A DNA stretch of 64,000 nucleotides from Rhizohabitans arisaemae (GTDB taxonomy: Bacteria > Actinomycetota > Actinomycetes > Streptosporangiales > Streptosporangiaceae). The DNA lies in the NCBI RefSeq assembly GCF_025996515.1, contig NZ_BLRH01000014.1:62001-126000 (forward strand), in the 5' to 3' direction. Made by a program: the position numbers and the translations under genes. The notes below the pieces were generated by a model. That model had not been told where the DNA came from, made no database searches, and saw nothing but the letters and a program-made list of their open reading frames with translations. Numbering within the stretch: the first letter of the stretch is position 1; every line of letters starts with the position of its first letter. This document shows, piece after piece, positions 7,388-16,632 of the stretch.

Positions 7388-9097
7388 TCAGCGGACGGTC
7401 CAGTTGCCGGGGAGGATGAGCGGCCCGGAGGCGGGGAGTCCGAGCTGGGCGGCCACGTGGGCGAGCGGTCCCCAGGCTTCGAGGCGTAGCCGGGAGAGTG
7501 CCGCGGATTTGTCGTCGCTGGAGTCCGGTTGGCGGAGCCGCTCCAGCGGGTGCATACGCGGATATGTCCGTACGTGGGCGTCGATGGGGAGGCCTGCGCG
7601 CTTCCGCGCGATGGACATGGCGTCCTCGAGTCCGCCCAGTTCGTCCACGAGGCCGCGTTCCCTGGCGTCGGCGCCGGTCCACACCCGGCCCCGGGCGAGA
7701 TCGTGGGCCCGGTCCCGGTCCATCCCCCGGCCCTTGGCCACCTTGCCCACGAAATCCTCATAGATTCGGTCGAGCCAGGCGTTGATCCGCTCCCACTCGC
7801 CGGCGGAGAACTCACGGCTCGTGGAGAAGATGCCCGCGTTGGCGCCTTCCTCCACGAATTCGGATCCGATCCCGATCCGGTGGAAGAGCTCGGCGAGGAC
7901 CGGCTTGCCGCCGTACACGCCGATGGAGCCGGTGAGGGTGCCCGGCTGGGCCACGATGGCGTCCGCGGCCATGGAGATGAAGTATCCCCCCGAGGCGGCC
8001 ACGTCGCCCATGGAGACGACGACCGGCTTGCCGGCCTTCTTGGCGAGCACGACCTCACGCCAGATGGAGTCGGAGGCGACGTAGGATCCGCCGGGGCTGT
8101 CGACCCGCAGGACGATCGCCTTCACCTTCTCGTCGCGCCGGGCGGACCGCAGCGCCGCGCAGATCGTGTCGGAGCCGAGCGCGCCGCCGCCCCCCAGGGG
8201 GCTCCGCCCGCTCCGGCCGAGACGGATCATGCCGGTGCCGTGCACCAGCGCCACGACCTGGTCGCCGCTCCGGTGCGGGAGCTTCCCGGCGATCCCGCCC
8301 CGGTGGTACCGGGACACATAGAGGAGCTCCGGCTCCTCGGTGCGGCGGACCGAGGCCTTGACCTCGTCGTAGACCTCGTCGCGGTAGGCCAGTTTGTCGA
8401 CCAGTCCGGCCGCGAGCGCCTCCGGGCCGAGGAACGGACCGCGGTCGATCAGCTCTTTGACCTGGTCTTCGGTGAGGCCGCGCGAGGTGGCGACGGCGGA
8501 GACGACCTGTTCGGTGACCGAGGCGGCGATCCGTGCGACGGACTCCCGGTGCGCCTCCGTCATCGTGCTCTTGGTGAACATGTCCGCCGCGGACTTGTAC
8601 TCGTGGCGCTGGCCCAGCTGGTACTCCACGCCGAGCTTGCTCAGCGCGTCGTGCACGAAGCGCGCCTCGATCGACACCCCGGTGAGGCCGAGGTCGCCCG
8701 ACGGCTGGAGATAGATCCGCTCAAACGCCGTCGCGAGGTAGTACGGGATGGTTCCGGCGCCGAACTCGCCGAAGGTCTCGCTGTAGGCGACCGTCAGCTT
8801 GCCGGCTTCCCGCAGGGCCTGTACGGCGGTACGCAGCTCCTGGACCATCCCGATGCCGAGCCGGTTTCCGCCGATCTTCACGATGAGCGCCGTCACCCGG
8901 TGGTCGGTCCGCGCCCGCTTCAACGCGGTGAGCACGTCGGCGAGGCGGGGCTTGCGCATCGACAGGAGCGCGGCGAGTGGGTCGGCGGGAGGCCCTTCGA
9001 GCAGACCTTCGGTGAGGTCGAGTTCGAGGACGAGCGGCGCCGTCCGTCGGCGACGTACCTTGCTGACCGTCTCCATGAGCACTTTCGCGGCTTCCAT
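7388..9097 (-). CDS. sppA: Signal peptide peptidase SppA, double-domain type
   Basis: 569 residues, matching the long (67K-type) SppA family with two ClpP-like domains. The catalytic lysine is K168 in RHEYKSAAD in the first half and the nucleophile S369 in GDVAASGGYF in the second, the split arrangement of this family. It cleaves remnant signal peptides in or near the membrane. No clear N-terminal transmembrane helix is visible, so it may be soluble or peripheral. An alternative ATG at residue 8 has no better ribosome site. The flavin reductase gene follows in the same direction. Confidence 0.9.
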   Translation of the reverse strand: MEAAKVLMETVSKVRRRRTAPLVLELDLTEGLLEGPPADPLAALLSMRKPRLADVLTALKRARTDHRVTALIVKIGGNRLGIGMVQELRTAVQALREAGKLTVAYSETFGEFGAGTIPYYLATAFERIYLQPSGDLGLTGVSIEARFVHDALSKLGVEYQLGQRHEYKSAADMFTKSTMTEAHRESVARIAASVTEQVVSAVATSRGLTEDQVKELIDRGPFLGPEALAAGLVDKLAYRDEVYDEVKASVRRTEEPELLYVSRYHRGGIAGKLPHRSGDQVVALVHGTGMIRLGRSGRSPLGGGGALGSDTICAALRSARRDEKVKAIVLRVDSPGGSYVASDSIWREVVLAKKAGKPVVVSMGDVAASGGYFISMAADAIVAQPGTLTGSIGVYGGKPVLAELFHRIGIGSEFVEEGANAGIFSTSREFSAGEWERINAWLDRIYEDFVGKVAKGRGMDRDRAHDLARGRVWTGADARERGLVDELGGLEDAMSIARKRAGLPIDAHVRTYPRMHPLERLRQPDSSDDKSAALSRLRLEAWGPLAHVAAQLGLPASGPLILPGNWTVR

Positions 9098-9127
9098 GGT
9101 GTCAGCCTATGTCGAACCGGAACGTAA

Positions 9128-9166
9128 GAGCGGACCGAACGGGGTGTCCAGCCGTCCGGCCCGCTC
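9128..9166 (-). terminator. Terminator of the short secreted protein
   Basis: GAGCGGACCGAACGG (9128-9142) pairs with CCGTCCGGCCCGCTC (9152-9166). It lies 12 bp past the stop codon on the minus strand and is almost the same sequence as the hairpin after the neighbouring protease (10488-10522), so it belongs to the duplicated cassette. Confidence 0.7.
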
Positions 9167-9177
9167 CTGGGGTCGGG

Positions 9178-9948
9178 TTACCGACCCGTCTTGGGGGTGT
9201 TGACGTACGTGCGGAGGAACTTGGCGTTCTTGAGCAGCTCGGCGGCGGGGACGGCGCGGTTCGCCCGGTTACGTTCGGCCAGCTTGATCGCCGACCCGAA
9301 GGTGGTCTTCCCGGTCAGCACGCTGTTGACGTTGTAGACGCCGTGTGCCCAGTTGAGCCAGGAGGCGAGCAGTTCCCGGTCGAGGATCCGACGCTTGGCG
9401 GTGCCGGTGTAGCCGAGCACCGCGGCGGCCCGGGCGAGCGAGCCGGCGTTCCGCACCTCGGCGAAGATCTCGCTCTGGTACTGGGCCAGGGCGAGGTAGC
9501 AGGAGACGCGGGCGTCGGTGAACGTGAGATTGCCGGGCTTGGCTTCCTTGGCCCATCGGGCGGCGGTGAGCGGCTGCGTGTCCGTACCGCGCGCGCACTG
9601 CGGCGGTACCGGCGCGGGGTTGACGGCCGGGCCCTTCGGCGGCGGGGACTGGGTCGGCGAGGGGGTGGGCGTAGGGGTCGGGGTGGGGGTTTCGCTTGGT
9701 TCCGGAGTGGGGGTTTCGGTGGGGTATTCGCTGGGGTCCGAGGTCGGGGTGTCGACCGAGGTCGGCCTGAGCGGCGCCGCGCCGAGGTCGACGACGGTTT
9801 GACCGGTGCTCGGGGCCGCCGTCGCGGCGGTGGTCGCCTGCGCGGCCGGTGCCACGGCGAGTGCCGCCACGGCGACGGCCATCGCGGTGAGCGTCGCCCC
9901 GGCCACGGCGGTCGCGGCGACGGCGCCGCGGGTCTTTCTGAGTTTCAC
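9178..9948 (-). CDS. Secreted protein: Pro/Thr linker plus C-terminal domain of the adjacent protease
   Basis: 256 residues from the GTG at 9948, preceded by GGAGGA at eight bases. A signal peptide (VKLRKTRGAVAATAVAG... ending near APAAQA) is followed by ~35 variable residues, a TPTPEPSETPTPTP linker, and a C-terminal domain of ~140 residues beginning at CARGTDTQ. That domain differs from the last 139 residues of the protease at 10537-12693 at only about 19 positions by eye. I do not recognise the domain. Leader, signal peptide style and terminator are also shared, so this is a duplicated copy lacking the subtilisin domain. It may bind the same surface or partner as the protease. Confidence 0.75.
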   Translation of the reverse strand: MKLRKTRGAVAATAVAGATLTAMAVAVAALAVAPAAQATTAATAAPSTGQTVVDLGAAPLRPTSVDTPTSDPSEYPTETPTPEPSETPTPTPTPTPSPTQSPPPKGPAVNPAPVPPQCARGTDTQPLTAARWAKEAKPGNLTFTDARVSCYLALAQYQSEIFAEVRNAGSLARAAAVLGYTGTAKRRILDRELLASWLNWAHGVYNVNSVLTGKTTFGSAIKLAERNRANRAVPAAELLKNAKFLRTYVNTPKTGR

Positions 9949-10480
9949 CTTGAGGTTCCTCCTGGGGTGGTCGCCGGCGTCGCCGGCCCTTCCCCGTAAC
10001 GCGAAAGTCGTCCGGTGCCCATGTGAGGATCGGTGGTCCGGGCCGGTTCGGCTCGCCGGACGCGGGCGGGGTACGGGCAAGGCCGGCGGCCTGGAGCCGT
10101 ACCGGGGCCGCCGGGTGGGTTCGCGCGTCCGTCGGGGGGACGACGCGGCCGGCGGTGGATCACATGGGCCCCCTCACAGTGATTCGCCGCATACGCCGTA
10201 CCAGGCATGGCGAATCATGGTTGATGCCTGGCAGAGCGCTAGGCGGCTTAAGAGTAAGCAGTGATTGATGGGGGTTTTGGACGCTGTGGCCTTTATGTGA
10301 TCATTGTTCGAGATACGTAAGGATTTGTCGCCGGGTAGAGCCGGAGGGCTTCCCGGGCGGGCGGCGGTGAGCCGCCGTGCCCCACGGCGTCCGCCGAAGC
10401 GGAGGACCCGGCGGTTGAGCCCCTGCTCCGCGGACCTCTCGCCACCCCGTACTCAACGGTGTCGGCCGGGGCCGGACCGG
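9949..10480 (-). promoter_or_regulatory. Leader of the short secreted gene and duplication junction
   Basis: About 590 bp lie between the two secreted genes. 10150-10270 closely matches 12890-13025 upstream of the protease, including GGCGGTGGATC and CATGGGCCCCCTCACAG (10152-10178) and CTTAAGAGTAAGCAGTGATTG. Just before the ribosome site the minus strand has a short hairpin around GCCGGCGACGCCGGC. 10321-10345 (GGATTTGTCGCCGGGTAGAG) resembles the 3' end of glgB at 13070-13095, so it looks like a glgB tail remnant left by the duplication. Confidence 0.55.
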
Positions 10481-10487
10481 AACGCAA

Positions 10488-10522
10488 GAGCGGACCGAAC
10501 GGGATATCCGTCCGGTCCGCTC
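10488..10522 (-). terminator. Terminator of the S8 protease
   Basis: GAGCGGACCGAACGG (10488-10502) pairs with CCGTCCGGTCCGCTC (10508-10522), 15 bp with one G-U wobble on the transcribed strand, 14 bp past the protease stop. Confidence 0.75.
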
Positions 10523-10536
10523 CTGAAGTGGGGGAG

Positions 10537-12693
10537 TTACCGCCCCGTCTTGGGGGTGTTGACATACGTGCGGAGGAACTTGGCGTTCTTGAGCAGCTCG
10601 GCGGCCGGGGTCGCACCGTTCGCCCGGTTACGCTCGGCCAGCTTGATCGCCGACCCGAAGGTGGCCTTCCCGGTCAGCACGCTGTTCGCGTTGTAGACGC
10701 CGTGCGCCCAGTTGAGCCAGGAGGCGAGCAGCTCCCGGTCGAAGATCTGCCGCTTGGCGGTGCCGGTGTAGCCGAGCACCGCGGCGGCCCGGGCGAGCGA
10801 GCCGGCGTTCCGCAGCTCGGCGAAGACCTTGCTCTGGTTCTGGGCCAGCGTGAGGTAGCACAGGACGCGGGCGTCGGTGAACCTCAGGGTGCCGCGCTTC
10901 GCCTCCTTCGCCCACTGGGCCGCACCCAGCGGCCGCGTGCCCGTACCGCGTGCGCATCGGGGCGGCACCGGCGCGGGGTTCGCCACGGGCCCGGTGTAGA
11001 CGTTGCCGTTGGCGGGCCCCCGGGGAGGCGAGGACGGGGTCGGCGTCGGGGTCGGCGAGGGGGTGGGGGTCGGCGTAGGCGTCGGGGTGGGGGTGGGAGT
11101 GGGGGTCGGTGTCCGGGTCTCGCTTGGCTTGGGAGTCGGCGTCCCGCCGTTGGTCGGCTTGGGGGTCGGCGACTCGCCGTCGCTCGGGGAAGGGGTCGGG
11201 GTCTTGGTCGCCGTGGGGGTGGGCGTGGGGGTAGGGGTGGGGGTGGCCGTGGGGTTCGGCTTGATCAGCGCCGCGCCGAGGTCGATGCGCTTGGTGACGA
11301 TCGGCCGGCCGTCGACCGTGTAGGCGATCGGCTTACCGGTCTCCTGCAGCTTGGCCAGCATGGCCGCGATCGTGGCCTCCGGGTTCGCCCGCCGGAGCAG
11401 GGCGAAGGCCCCCGCGACGTGCGGCGCGGCGGCCGAGGTGCCGTCCCGCGAGTCCCAGCCGCCGGGTACGGCGGAGACGACGTCGTCGCCGGGCGCGAAG
11501 AGGTCGAGCAGCGGGCCCCGGTTGGAGAAGCGGGCCACCCGGTCGTCGTCGTCGGTCGCCCCGACGGTGATCGCGTTGCTGAGGCAGGCGGGGGAGGCGA
11601 CCCCGGTCCGGCCGTCGTTGCCGGCCGCGACGACGGTCGCCACACCCTTGGCGTAGAGAGCGTCGATCTCGGCCTTGAGCAGTCCGGCGAGGGGGTCGGT
11701 GTCACAGGCGCCGGTGTGCCGGCCGAGCCCGAGGCTCAGGTTGACCGCCGCGATCCGGTGGCCGTCCGTCAGCGTCGCGACGTAGGCGAGACCACGCTTG
11801 ACGTCGGAGGCGAAGGCCATGACGCACTCCTGGCGTTCCCCGGTGTAGGGCTTGCAGTCGTCCTCGTCGAAGCGGCTGAACACCTGGATCGGGATGATGG
11901 ACGCCCCGGGCGCGACACCGTCGCCGGACCGCCTGTGATCGCGGTCGTCATCGTCATCGTCATCGTCGTCGTCGCGGCGGGTGCCGGAGGTCCGGTCCCC
12001 GTCGTGTCCGCCGGATTCGCCACCCTCGCCCGCCGCGATGCCCGCGACGTGCGTGCCGTGGCGGCAGATGTTCGAGCGGCCGTGCTCGCACTCGTCGGTG
12101 TCCACGTCCGCGGCGTCCTTGCCGATGGACGAGCTCGCGTCCCGGGGGCAGAGGGAGGAGGTTTCGGCTTCGGAGTCCTTGCTGGAGAAGCAGGCTTCCT
12201 GGGTGATCCGGCCGCGGAAGGCCCGGTGGTCGGTGTCGATCCCCGAGTCGACGATCGCGATCGACTGGCCGGAGCCGGTGTTCCCCGCCTTGTGCACCTT
12301 GTCGGCGCCGATCAGCTTGACGGTGGAGCTCACCGCGGCGGGGATCGGCACGTCCGGCAGGATCGAGGTGACGGCGGGCTCTTTCTTGAGCTGGTCGAGC
12401 GCCTTCTTGTCGAGCTGCATGACGAAGAACGGGTTGTTCTCGGCCTGGGTGGCCACGAACGACTTCTTGGAGACGGCCTCGGCCCGCTCCATCACCCCGG
12501 ATTTCGCGGCGGCCGAGTTGAGGTGGACGATGGCCCGGATCAGGTTCTTGTCCGTGGCACGCTCCAGAACCGATTCTCCGATGATCGGTACGGCCGTGCC
12601 GGCGCTGGCCGCCTGTGCCGTCGGCACCGCGCCGAGCGTGGCCGCGGCGACGGCCGTCGCGGCTATGACGCCGAGTGTTCTGCTGAGTTTCAC
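10537..12693 (-). CDS. Secreted subtilisin-like (S8) protease with duplicated C-terminal domain
   Basis: 718 residues from the GTG at 12693, which follows GGAGGA at eight bases. Order: signal peptide (to about AQA, residue 28), an inhibitor-like propeptide (~30-120), and an S8 catalytic domain with D149 (VDSGIDTDH), H212 (HGTHVAGIA), N359 (AAGND) and S420 (GTSAAAPHVAG). Between Asp/His and the core is an unusual run of ten Asp at 241-250. A long Pro/Thr linker (~480-580) leads to a ~139-residue domain shared with the neighbouring 256-residue protein. The linker suggests a cell-wall-spanning or substrate-docking arrangement. The substrate is unknown. Confidence 0.88.
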   Translation of the reverse strand: MKLSRTLGVIAATAVAAATLGAVPTAQAASAGTAVPIIGESVLERATDKNLIRAIVHLNSAAAKSGVMERAEAVSKKSFVATQAENNPFFVMQLDKKALDQLKKEPAVTSILPDVPIPAAVSSTVKLIGADKVHKAGNTGSGQSIAIVDSGIDTDHRAFRGRITQEACFSSKDSEAETSSLCPRDASSSIGKDAADVDTDECEHGRSNICRHGTHVAGIAAGEGGESGGHDGDRTSGTRRDDDDDDDDDDRDHRRSGDGVAPGASIIPIQVFSRFDEDDCKPYTGERQECVMAFASDVKRGLAYVATLTDGHRIAAVNLSLGLGRHTGACDTDPLAGLLKAEIDALYAKGVATVVAAGNDGRTGVASPACLSNAITVGATDDDDRVARFSNRGPLLDLFAPGDDVVSAVPGGWDSRDGTSAAAPHVAGAFALLRRANPEATIAAMLAKLQETGKPIAYTVDGRPIVTKRIDLGAALIKPNPTATPTPTPTPTPTATKTPTPSPSDGESPTPKPTNGGTPTPKPSETRTPTPTPTPTPTPTPTPTPSPTPTPTPSSPPRGPANGNVYTGPVANPAPVPPRCARGTGTRPLGAAQWAKEAKRGTLRFTDARVLCYLTLAQNQSKVFAELRNAGSLARAAAVLGYTGTAKRQIFDRELLASWLNWAHGVYNANSVLTGKATFGSAIKLAERNRANGATPAAELLKNAKFLRTYVNTPKTGR
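11030..11260. repeat. Low-complexity Thr-Pro coding repeat
   Basis: Imperfect six-base repeats (GGGGTC/GGCGTG types on the plus strand) encode the Thr-Pro linker of the protease. A shorter version lies at 9655-9720 in the paralogue. Such tracts are prone to slippage, so linker length may vary between strains. Confidence 0.7.
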
Positions 12694-13076
12694 TGGATGG
12701 TTCCTCCTGAGTGGCCGCCGGCGCCTGCGGGCGCCGACCTCTCCCCGCCACATGAAAACGTCTGATTCCCCTGCGAAGACCGCCGGCCTGAGCCGGTGCT
12801 AGCCGCGCCCGGTACGGGCGGAGCCGGCGGCCTGTGGCCGTACCGGCCGAAGGTCGCCTGGGTTCGCCCGGGTGGCCGTCGTGGAGTCGGCGCGGCCGGC
12901 GGTGGATCGCATGGGCCCCCTCACAGCGATTCGCCGCATGCGCCGTACAAGGCGCGACGAATCTAGATCTCGCGCCTGGCCAAGGGCCGGCGCGGCTCAA
13001 GAGTAAGTGGTGATTGGTGGGGCTCCTGAGACCTGTGACCTACCTGTGACTGTCTTTGAGAAACTGTCAGGATTTG
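12694..13076 (-). promoter_or_regulatory. Long 5' leader and promoter region of the S8 protease
   Basis: 383 bp without a gene between glgB and the protease. The block 12890-13025 is conserved with 10150-10270 before the paralogue: GGTGGATC, CATGGGCCCCCTCACAG, GATTCGCCGCAT and CAAGAGTAAG-TGATTG. A hairpin GGCGCC/GGCGCC sits directly upstream of GGAGGA, at the same place as the hairpin of the other copy but with different bases, suggesting the structure is kept. The farther part (13025-13070) has repeated TGTGAC/TGTCA motifs where a promoter or operator could be. Confidence 0.5.
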
Positions 13077-15209
13077 TCACTTCGCCGGGCGGAACCAGAG
13101 GACGCCCAGCGGGGGCAGGCGGAGCTGAACCGAGCAGGGGAGGCCGTCCCACGGCTCGTCGTCGGCCACGACCGAGCCGAGGTTGCCCACCCCGCCGCCG
13201 CCGTACTCCAGGGCGTCGGTGTTGAGCAGTTCCTCCCAGACGCCGGGGCGGGGAAGGCCCAGCCGGTACGTCTCGTGCGGGACGCCGGCGAGGTTGGCGA
13301 CGCAGACGACGATCGAACCCTGGTCGGAGTAGCGCACGAAGGAGAAGACGTTGCCGGAGGCGTCGTCGGCGTTGATCCAGCGGAAGCCGTTCGGCTGGCA
13401 GTCCAGCTCCCAGAGCGCCGGGCTCTGCCGGTAGATCCGGTTGAGGTCGGCGGTGAGCCGCTGCACGCCCCGGTGCCCGTCGAAGTCGAGGACCCACCAG
13501 TCGAGCCCGCGCTCCTCCGACCACTCGCCGCCCTGGCCGTACTCCGAGCCCATGAAGAGGAGTTTCTTGCCGGGGTGCGCCCACATGAAGGCGTAGAGCG
13601 CCCGGAGGGTGGCGAACCGCTGCCACTCGTCGCCCGGCATCTTGCCGAGGAGCGAGCCCTTGCCGTGGACGACCTCGTCGTGGGAGAGCGGAAGCACGAA
13701 GTTCTCGCTGAACGCATACATCAGCGCAAATGTCATCTGATGATGGTGGTACTGCCGATAAATCGGCTCGTGCGAGAGGTACTGGAGCGTGTCGTGCATC
13801 CAGCCCATGTTCCACTTGAACCCGAAGCCGAGCCCGCCCAGCTCGGTCGGGAGCGTCACCCCCGGCCAGGCCGTGGACTCCTCGGCGATCGTGACGATGC
13901 CGGGGACCTTGCGGTAGCAGACCGCGTTCAGCTCCGTGATGAACTCCACCGCGTCGAGGTTCTCCCGGCCGCCGAAGACGTTGGGGGTCCACTCGCCCTC
14001 GCCCCGGGAGTAGTCCAGGTAGAGCATGGAGGCGACGGCGTCCACCCGCAGGCCGTCGACGTGGAACTCCTCCAGCCAGTACACCGCGTTGGCCACCAGG
14101 AAGTTGCGCACCTCGCGGCGGCCGAAGTCGAAGACGTAGGTCCCCCAGTCGGGGTGCTCCCCCCGCGAGGGGTCGGCGTGCTCGTACAGGGGGGTGCCGT
14201 CGAAGCGGGCCAGGGCCCAGTCGTCCATCGGGAAGTGGGCGGGCACCCAGTCGAGCAGCACGCCGATCCCGGCGGCGTGCAGCCGGTCGATCAGGTGCCG
14301 GAAGTCGTCGGGGGAGCCGAACCGGGAGGTCGGGGCGTAGTAGGAGGTGACCTGATAGCCCCAGGAGCCGCCGAACGGGTGCTCGGCGACCGGGAGGAAC
14401 TCCACATGGGTGAAGCCCATGGAGGTGACGTAGGCGACGAGCTCGGTGGCGAGGTCGACGTAGGTGAGGCCGGGGCGCCACGAACCCAGATGCACCTCGT
14501 AGACGCTCATCGGGCCGGTGGTCGGGTCGATCCCGACCCGGCGGCGCATCCACTCGTCGTCGGTCCAGGTGAAGCGGGAGGTGTGGACGATCGAGGCGGT
14601 CGCCGGGGGCCGCTCGGTGGCCCTGGCCATCGGGTCGGCCTTGCTCCGCCAGATCCCGTCGGCTCCCAGCACGCTGAACTTGTAGCGGCTGCCCGAGGCC
14701 AGGCCGGGGACGAAGAGTTCCCAGACCCCGGAGGACCCCAGGGAGCGCATGGGGAAGCCGGCGCCGTCCCAGTGGTTGAAGTCTCCGACGACCCGGACGC
14801 CCCGGGCGTTCGGCGCCCAGACCGCGAAGGCGACGCCGCCGTCGCGCTCGTGCGCGCCGAGCGCCTCCCAGAGCCGCTCGTGCCTGCCCTCGCCGATCAG
14901 GTGGAGGTCGATCTCGCCGAGGGTGGGCAGGTGCCGGTAGGCGTCGTCGGTCTCGGTCGTCTCCTCGCCGTACACGGTCCGCAGCCGGTAGTCGGGCACC
15001 TTCTCCAAGCCGGGGACGAGGACCTCGAAGACGCCGTCGACGACATGCTCAAGAGGGTGGACGGCGCCGTCGTCCAGGATCGCCTCGACGGAGTCGGCCA
15101 GCGGTCGCAACGCCCTGATGGTGACACCGTCAGGCCCGGGATGGGCGCCGAGCAGGGAGTGCGGGTCGTGGTGCGCTCCACCGGCGAGGCGCTGCAGATC
15201 ATCGCGCAT
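13077..15209 (-). CDS. glgB: 1,4-alpha-glucan branching enzyme
   Basis: 710 residues from the ATG at 15209 (AGAGGGG upstream). Two N-terminal beta-sandwich modules, the second carrying [21 protein letters not shown], precede a GH13 barrel. Nucleophile D390 lies in [14 protein letters not shown] and the acid near E443 in IAEESTAWP; the barrel-start motif YEVHLGSW and a C-terminal all-beta domain are present. It forms alpha-1,6 branches in the alpha-glucan built by GlgE. It is the last gene of the minus-strand glgE-treS-mak-glgB set, which is the usual actinobacterial grouping. Confidence 0.95.
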   Translation of the reverse strand: MRDDLQRLAGGAHHDPHSLLGAHPGPDGVTIRALRPLADSVEAILDDGAVHPLEHVVDGVFEVLVPGLEKVPDYRLRTVYGEETTETDDAYRHLPTLGEIDLHLIGEGRHERLWEALGAHERDGGVAFAVWAPNARGVRVVGDFNHWDGAGFPMRSLGSSGVWELFVPGLASGSRYKFSVLGADGIWRSKADPMARATERPPATASIVHTSRFTWTDDEWMRRRVGIDPTTGPMSVYEVHLGSWRPGLTYVDLATELVAYVTSMGFTHVEFLPVAEHPFGGSWGYQVTSYYAPTSRFGSPDDFRHLIDRLHAAGIGVLLDWVPAHFPMDDWALARFDGTPLYEHADPSRGEHPDWGTYVFDFGRREVRNFLVANAVYWLEEFHVDGLRVDAVASMLYLDYSRGEGEWTPNVFGGRENLDAVEFITELNAVCYRKVPGIVTIAEESTAWPGVTLPTELGGLGFGFKWNMGWMHDTLQYLSHEPIYRQYHHHQMTFALMYAFSENFVLPLSHDEVVHGKGSLLGKMPGDEWQRFATLRALYAFMWAHPGKKLLFMGSEYGQGGEWSEERGLDWWVLDFDGHRGVQRLTADLNRIYRQSPALWELDCQPNGFRWINADDASGNVFSFVRYSDQGSIVVCVANLAGVPHETYRLGLPRPGVWEELLNTDALEYGGGGVGNLGSVVADDEPWDGLPCSVQLRLPPLGVLWFRPAK

Positions 15210-15300
15210 GGCTACCCCTCTTCGCATGTAATTCTGAGCTTGCCCTAACCAGCGGGTTTTTCACCTTTGATCTTTAATCCGGTGGTTTGGTGTTTTCCCG

Positions 15301-16632
15301 TCAGGTACGGAAGGCGGCAAGCGGGATGGAGACCCAGGACGGGCGGTGCCTGGCCTCGTAGACCACCTCGTAGACCGCCTTGTCGAACTCCAGCGCCCGC
15401 AGCAGGATGAGATCCTCCCGGGCGTCCCGGTGCACGGTGGCGTACCCGTCGAGGAACGCCTCCCGGTTCAGGGTGGCCCACTCCTCGGCCCTGCCGTGCA
15501 GGCCGCCGTACTCGGCGAACCCCGAGAGCAGGTGCCGGGCCGCGTAGTCGAAGGACCGGAGCATCCCGGCCACGTCCCGCAGCGGCGACGCCAGCGCGCG
15601 GCGCTCCCAGAGCGGCTGTCCCGGCTCCCCCTCGAAGTCGAGGATGATCCACTCGGTGAGGGTCCGGAGGACCTGCCCGAGGTGATAGTCGCCGTGCACG
15701 CGCTGTACGGCCACGGGCTGGTTGAGCCGGGCGAGTTCGGCGAACGCCTCGGCCGGGAGCGGCGCCAGCGGCGCGAGCGCGGGCACCGCCTCCACCGCTC
15801 GGTCGAGCCGGTGCAGCATCGCCTCGGCCATCCGCTTGACCTCGGTCCGGTCGACCGTTTCGGTGGGGAAGGCCGTCGCCAGCTCGGTGTGCATCTCCCC
15901 GGTGGCCCGGCCCAGCCGTTCGGACTCGGCGGAGAAGTCGCCGCCCGCGTCGCTCGCCGAGAGCTCCTCTTCGGAGGCGTAGAGGTCGCGGACGCTGGTG
16001 AGCGCCAGCGACCACCCGTCGCTGGAGGTGGGCAGGAACCGCTGCAGGATGCCGAGCGTGGTCGGATGGCCGTCCAGCCGGGTCTCGATCCAGCCGTACG
16101 GCTCGGCGACATGGGTCGAGCCCGCTTTGGCGAGCGCGGTCACGATCTCCAGTTCGGGGTTGACGCCCGGTACCAGCCGGCGGAACAGCTTGCAGATGTA
16201 CTCCTCGCCGTAGACCAGCGAGGTGTTGGACTGCTCGGCACCCAGCACCAGGCTCCGGGGCGTGGGGTCGATCTCGGCTCCCTCGACGTGCCGGAAGTCC
16301 AGGGAGCCGACCGTGGCGCCGGCGGCCATGGACTCCAGCAGGTGCGCGGTGAGGTCGGCGTCGTGTACGGCGTCGTAGCCGATCATCGAGTCGACCGGTC
16401 CGATCACCGCGTGCTTGAGCCGGTCCGGGATCTCCGCGCGGAGCCCGAGCAGAAGCTGGTACCGCGCTTCGTGGACCCCCTGGCGGACGGCCGCGATCAG
16501 GTGGCGAAGCCCCGGCTCGGTCTGGAGTTCGACGTCGGAGACGATCGACAGGCTCTCGATGTCATGGCCCTTCCCGGCGAACCAGCGTTGCCCGCCGATC
16601 CAGCCCGCGAGGAGCTCCTCAAGTGGTTGCGT
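15301..16632 (-). CDS. mak: Maltokinase, apparent non-canonical ACG start
   Basis: About 443 residues if read from 16632. The N-terminus QPLEELLAGWIGGQRWFAGKG matches the maltokinase cap (xRWFAGKG), and the kinase part shows HGDYHLGQVL and ILDFEGEP, the catalytic and metal-binding motifs. It phosphorylates maltose with ATP to maltose-1-phosphate, the GlgE substrate. No in-frame ATG, GTG or TTG exists between the upstream TAG (16642-16644) and the GTG at 16407, which would delete the conserved cap. An ACG at 16632 lies just after GGGAGGGG and is the likeliest start. A sequence error or a frameshift near the start is the alternative. Confidence 0.82.
   Translation of the reverse strand, partial: TQPLEELLAGWIGGQRWFAGKGHDIESLSIVSDVELQTEPGLRHLIAAVRQGVHEARYQLLLGLRAEIPDRLKHAVIGPVDSMIGYDAVHDADLTAHLLESMAAGATVGSLDFRHVEGAEIDPTPRSLVLGAEQSNTSLVYGEEYICKLFRRLVPGVNPELEIVTALAKAGSTHVAEPYGWIETRLDGHPTTLGILQRFLPTSSDGWSLALTSVRDLYASEEELSASDAGGDFSAESERLGRATGEMHTELATAFPTETVDRTEVKRMAEAMLHRLDRAVEAVPALAPLAPLPAEAFAELARLNQPVAVQRVHGDYHLGQVLRTLTEWIILDFEGEPGQPLWERRALASPLRDVAGMLRSFDYAARHLLSGFAEYGGLHGRAEEWATLNREAFLDGYATVHRDAREDLILLRALEFDKAVYEVVYEARHRPSWVSIPLAAFRT

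Noticed and set aside
9949-10270. c-di-AMP (ydaO) riboswitch in the leader of the secreted proteins
   Set aside because: Such riboswitches often precede wall-active secreted proteins in actinobacteria and the leader has G-rich/AACC-like bits, but the conserved GGGGGA, GGGGUGAAU and UAACC elements were not found in order.
11030-11260. Tandem short repeats as a CRISPR-like array
   Set aside because: Period is about six bases with no spacers; it encodes the Thr-Pro linker of the protease.
10459-12765. Long plus-strand reading frames opposite the protease, glgB, treS, sppA and others
   Set aside because: They are Gly/Arg/Val-rich mirror frames of high-GC genes, lack ribosome sites and family motifs, and coincide exactly with well-supported genes on the other strand.
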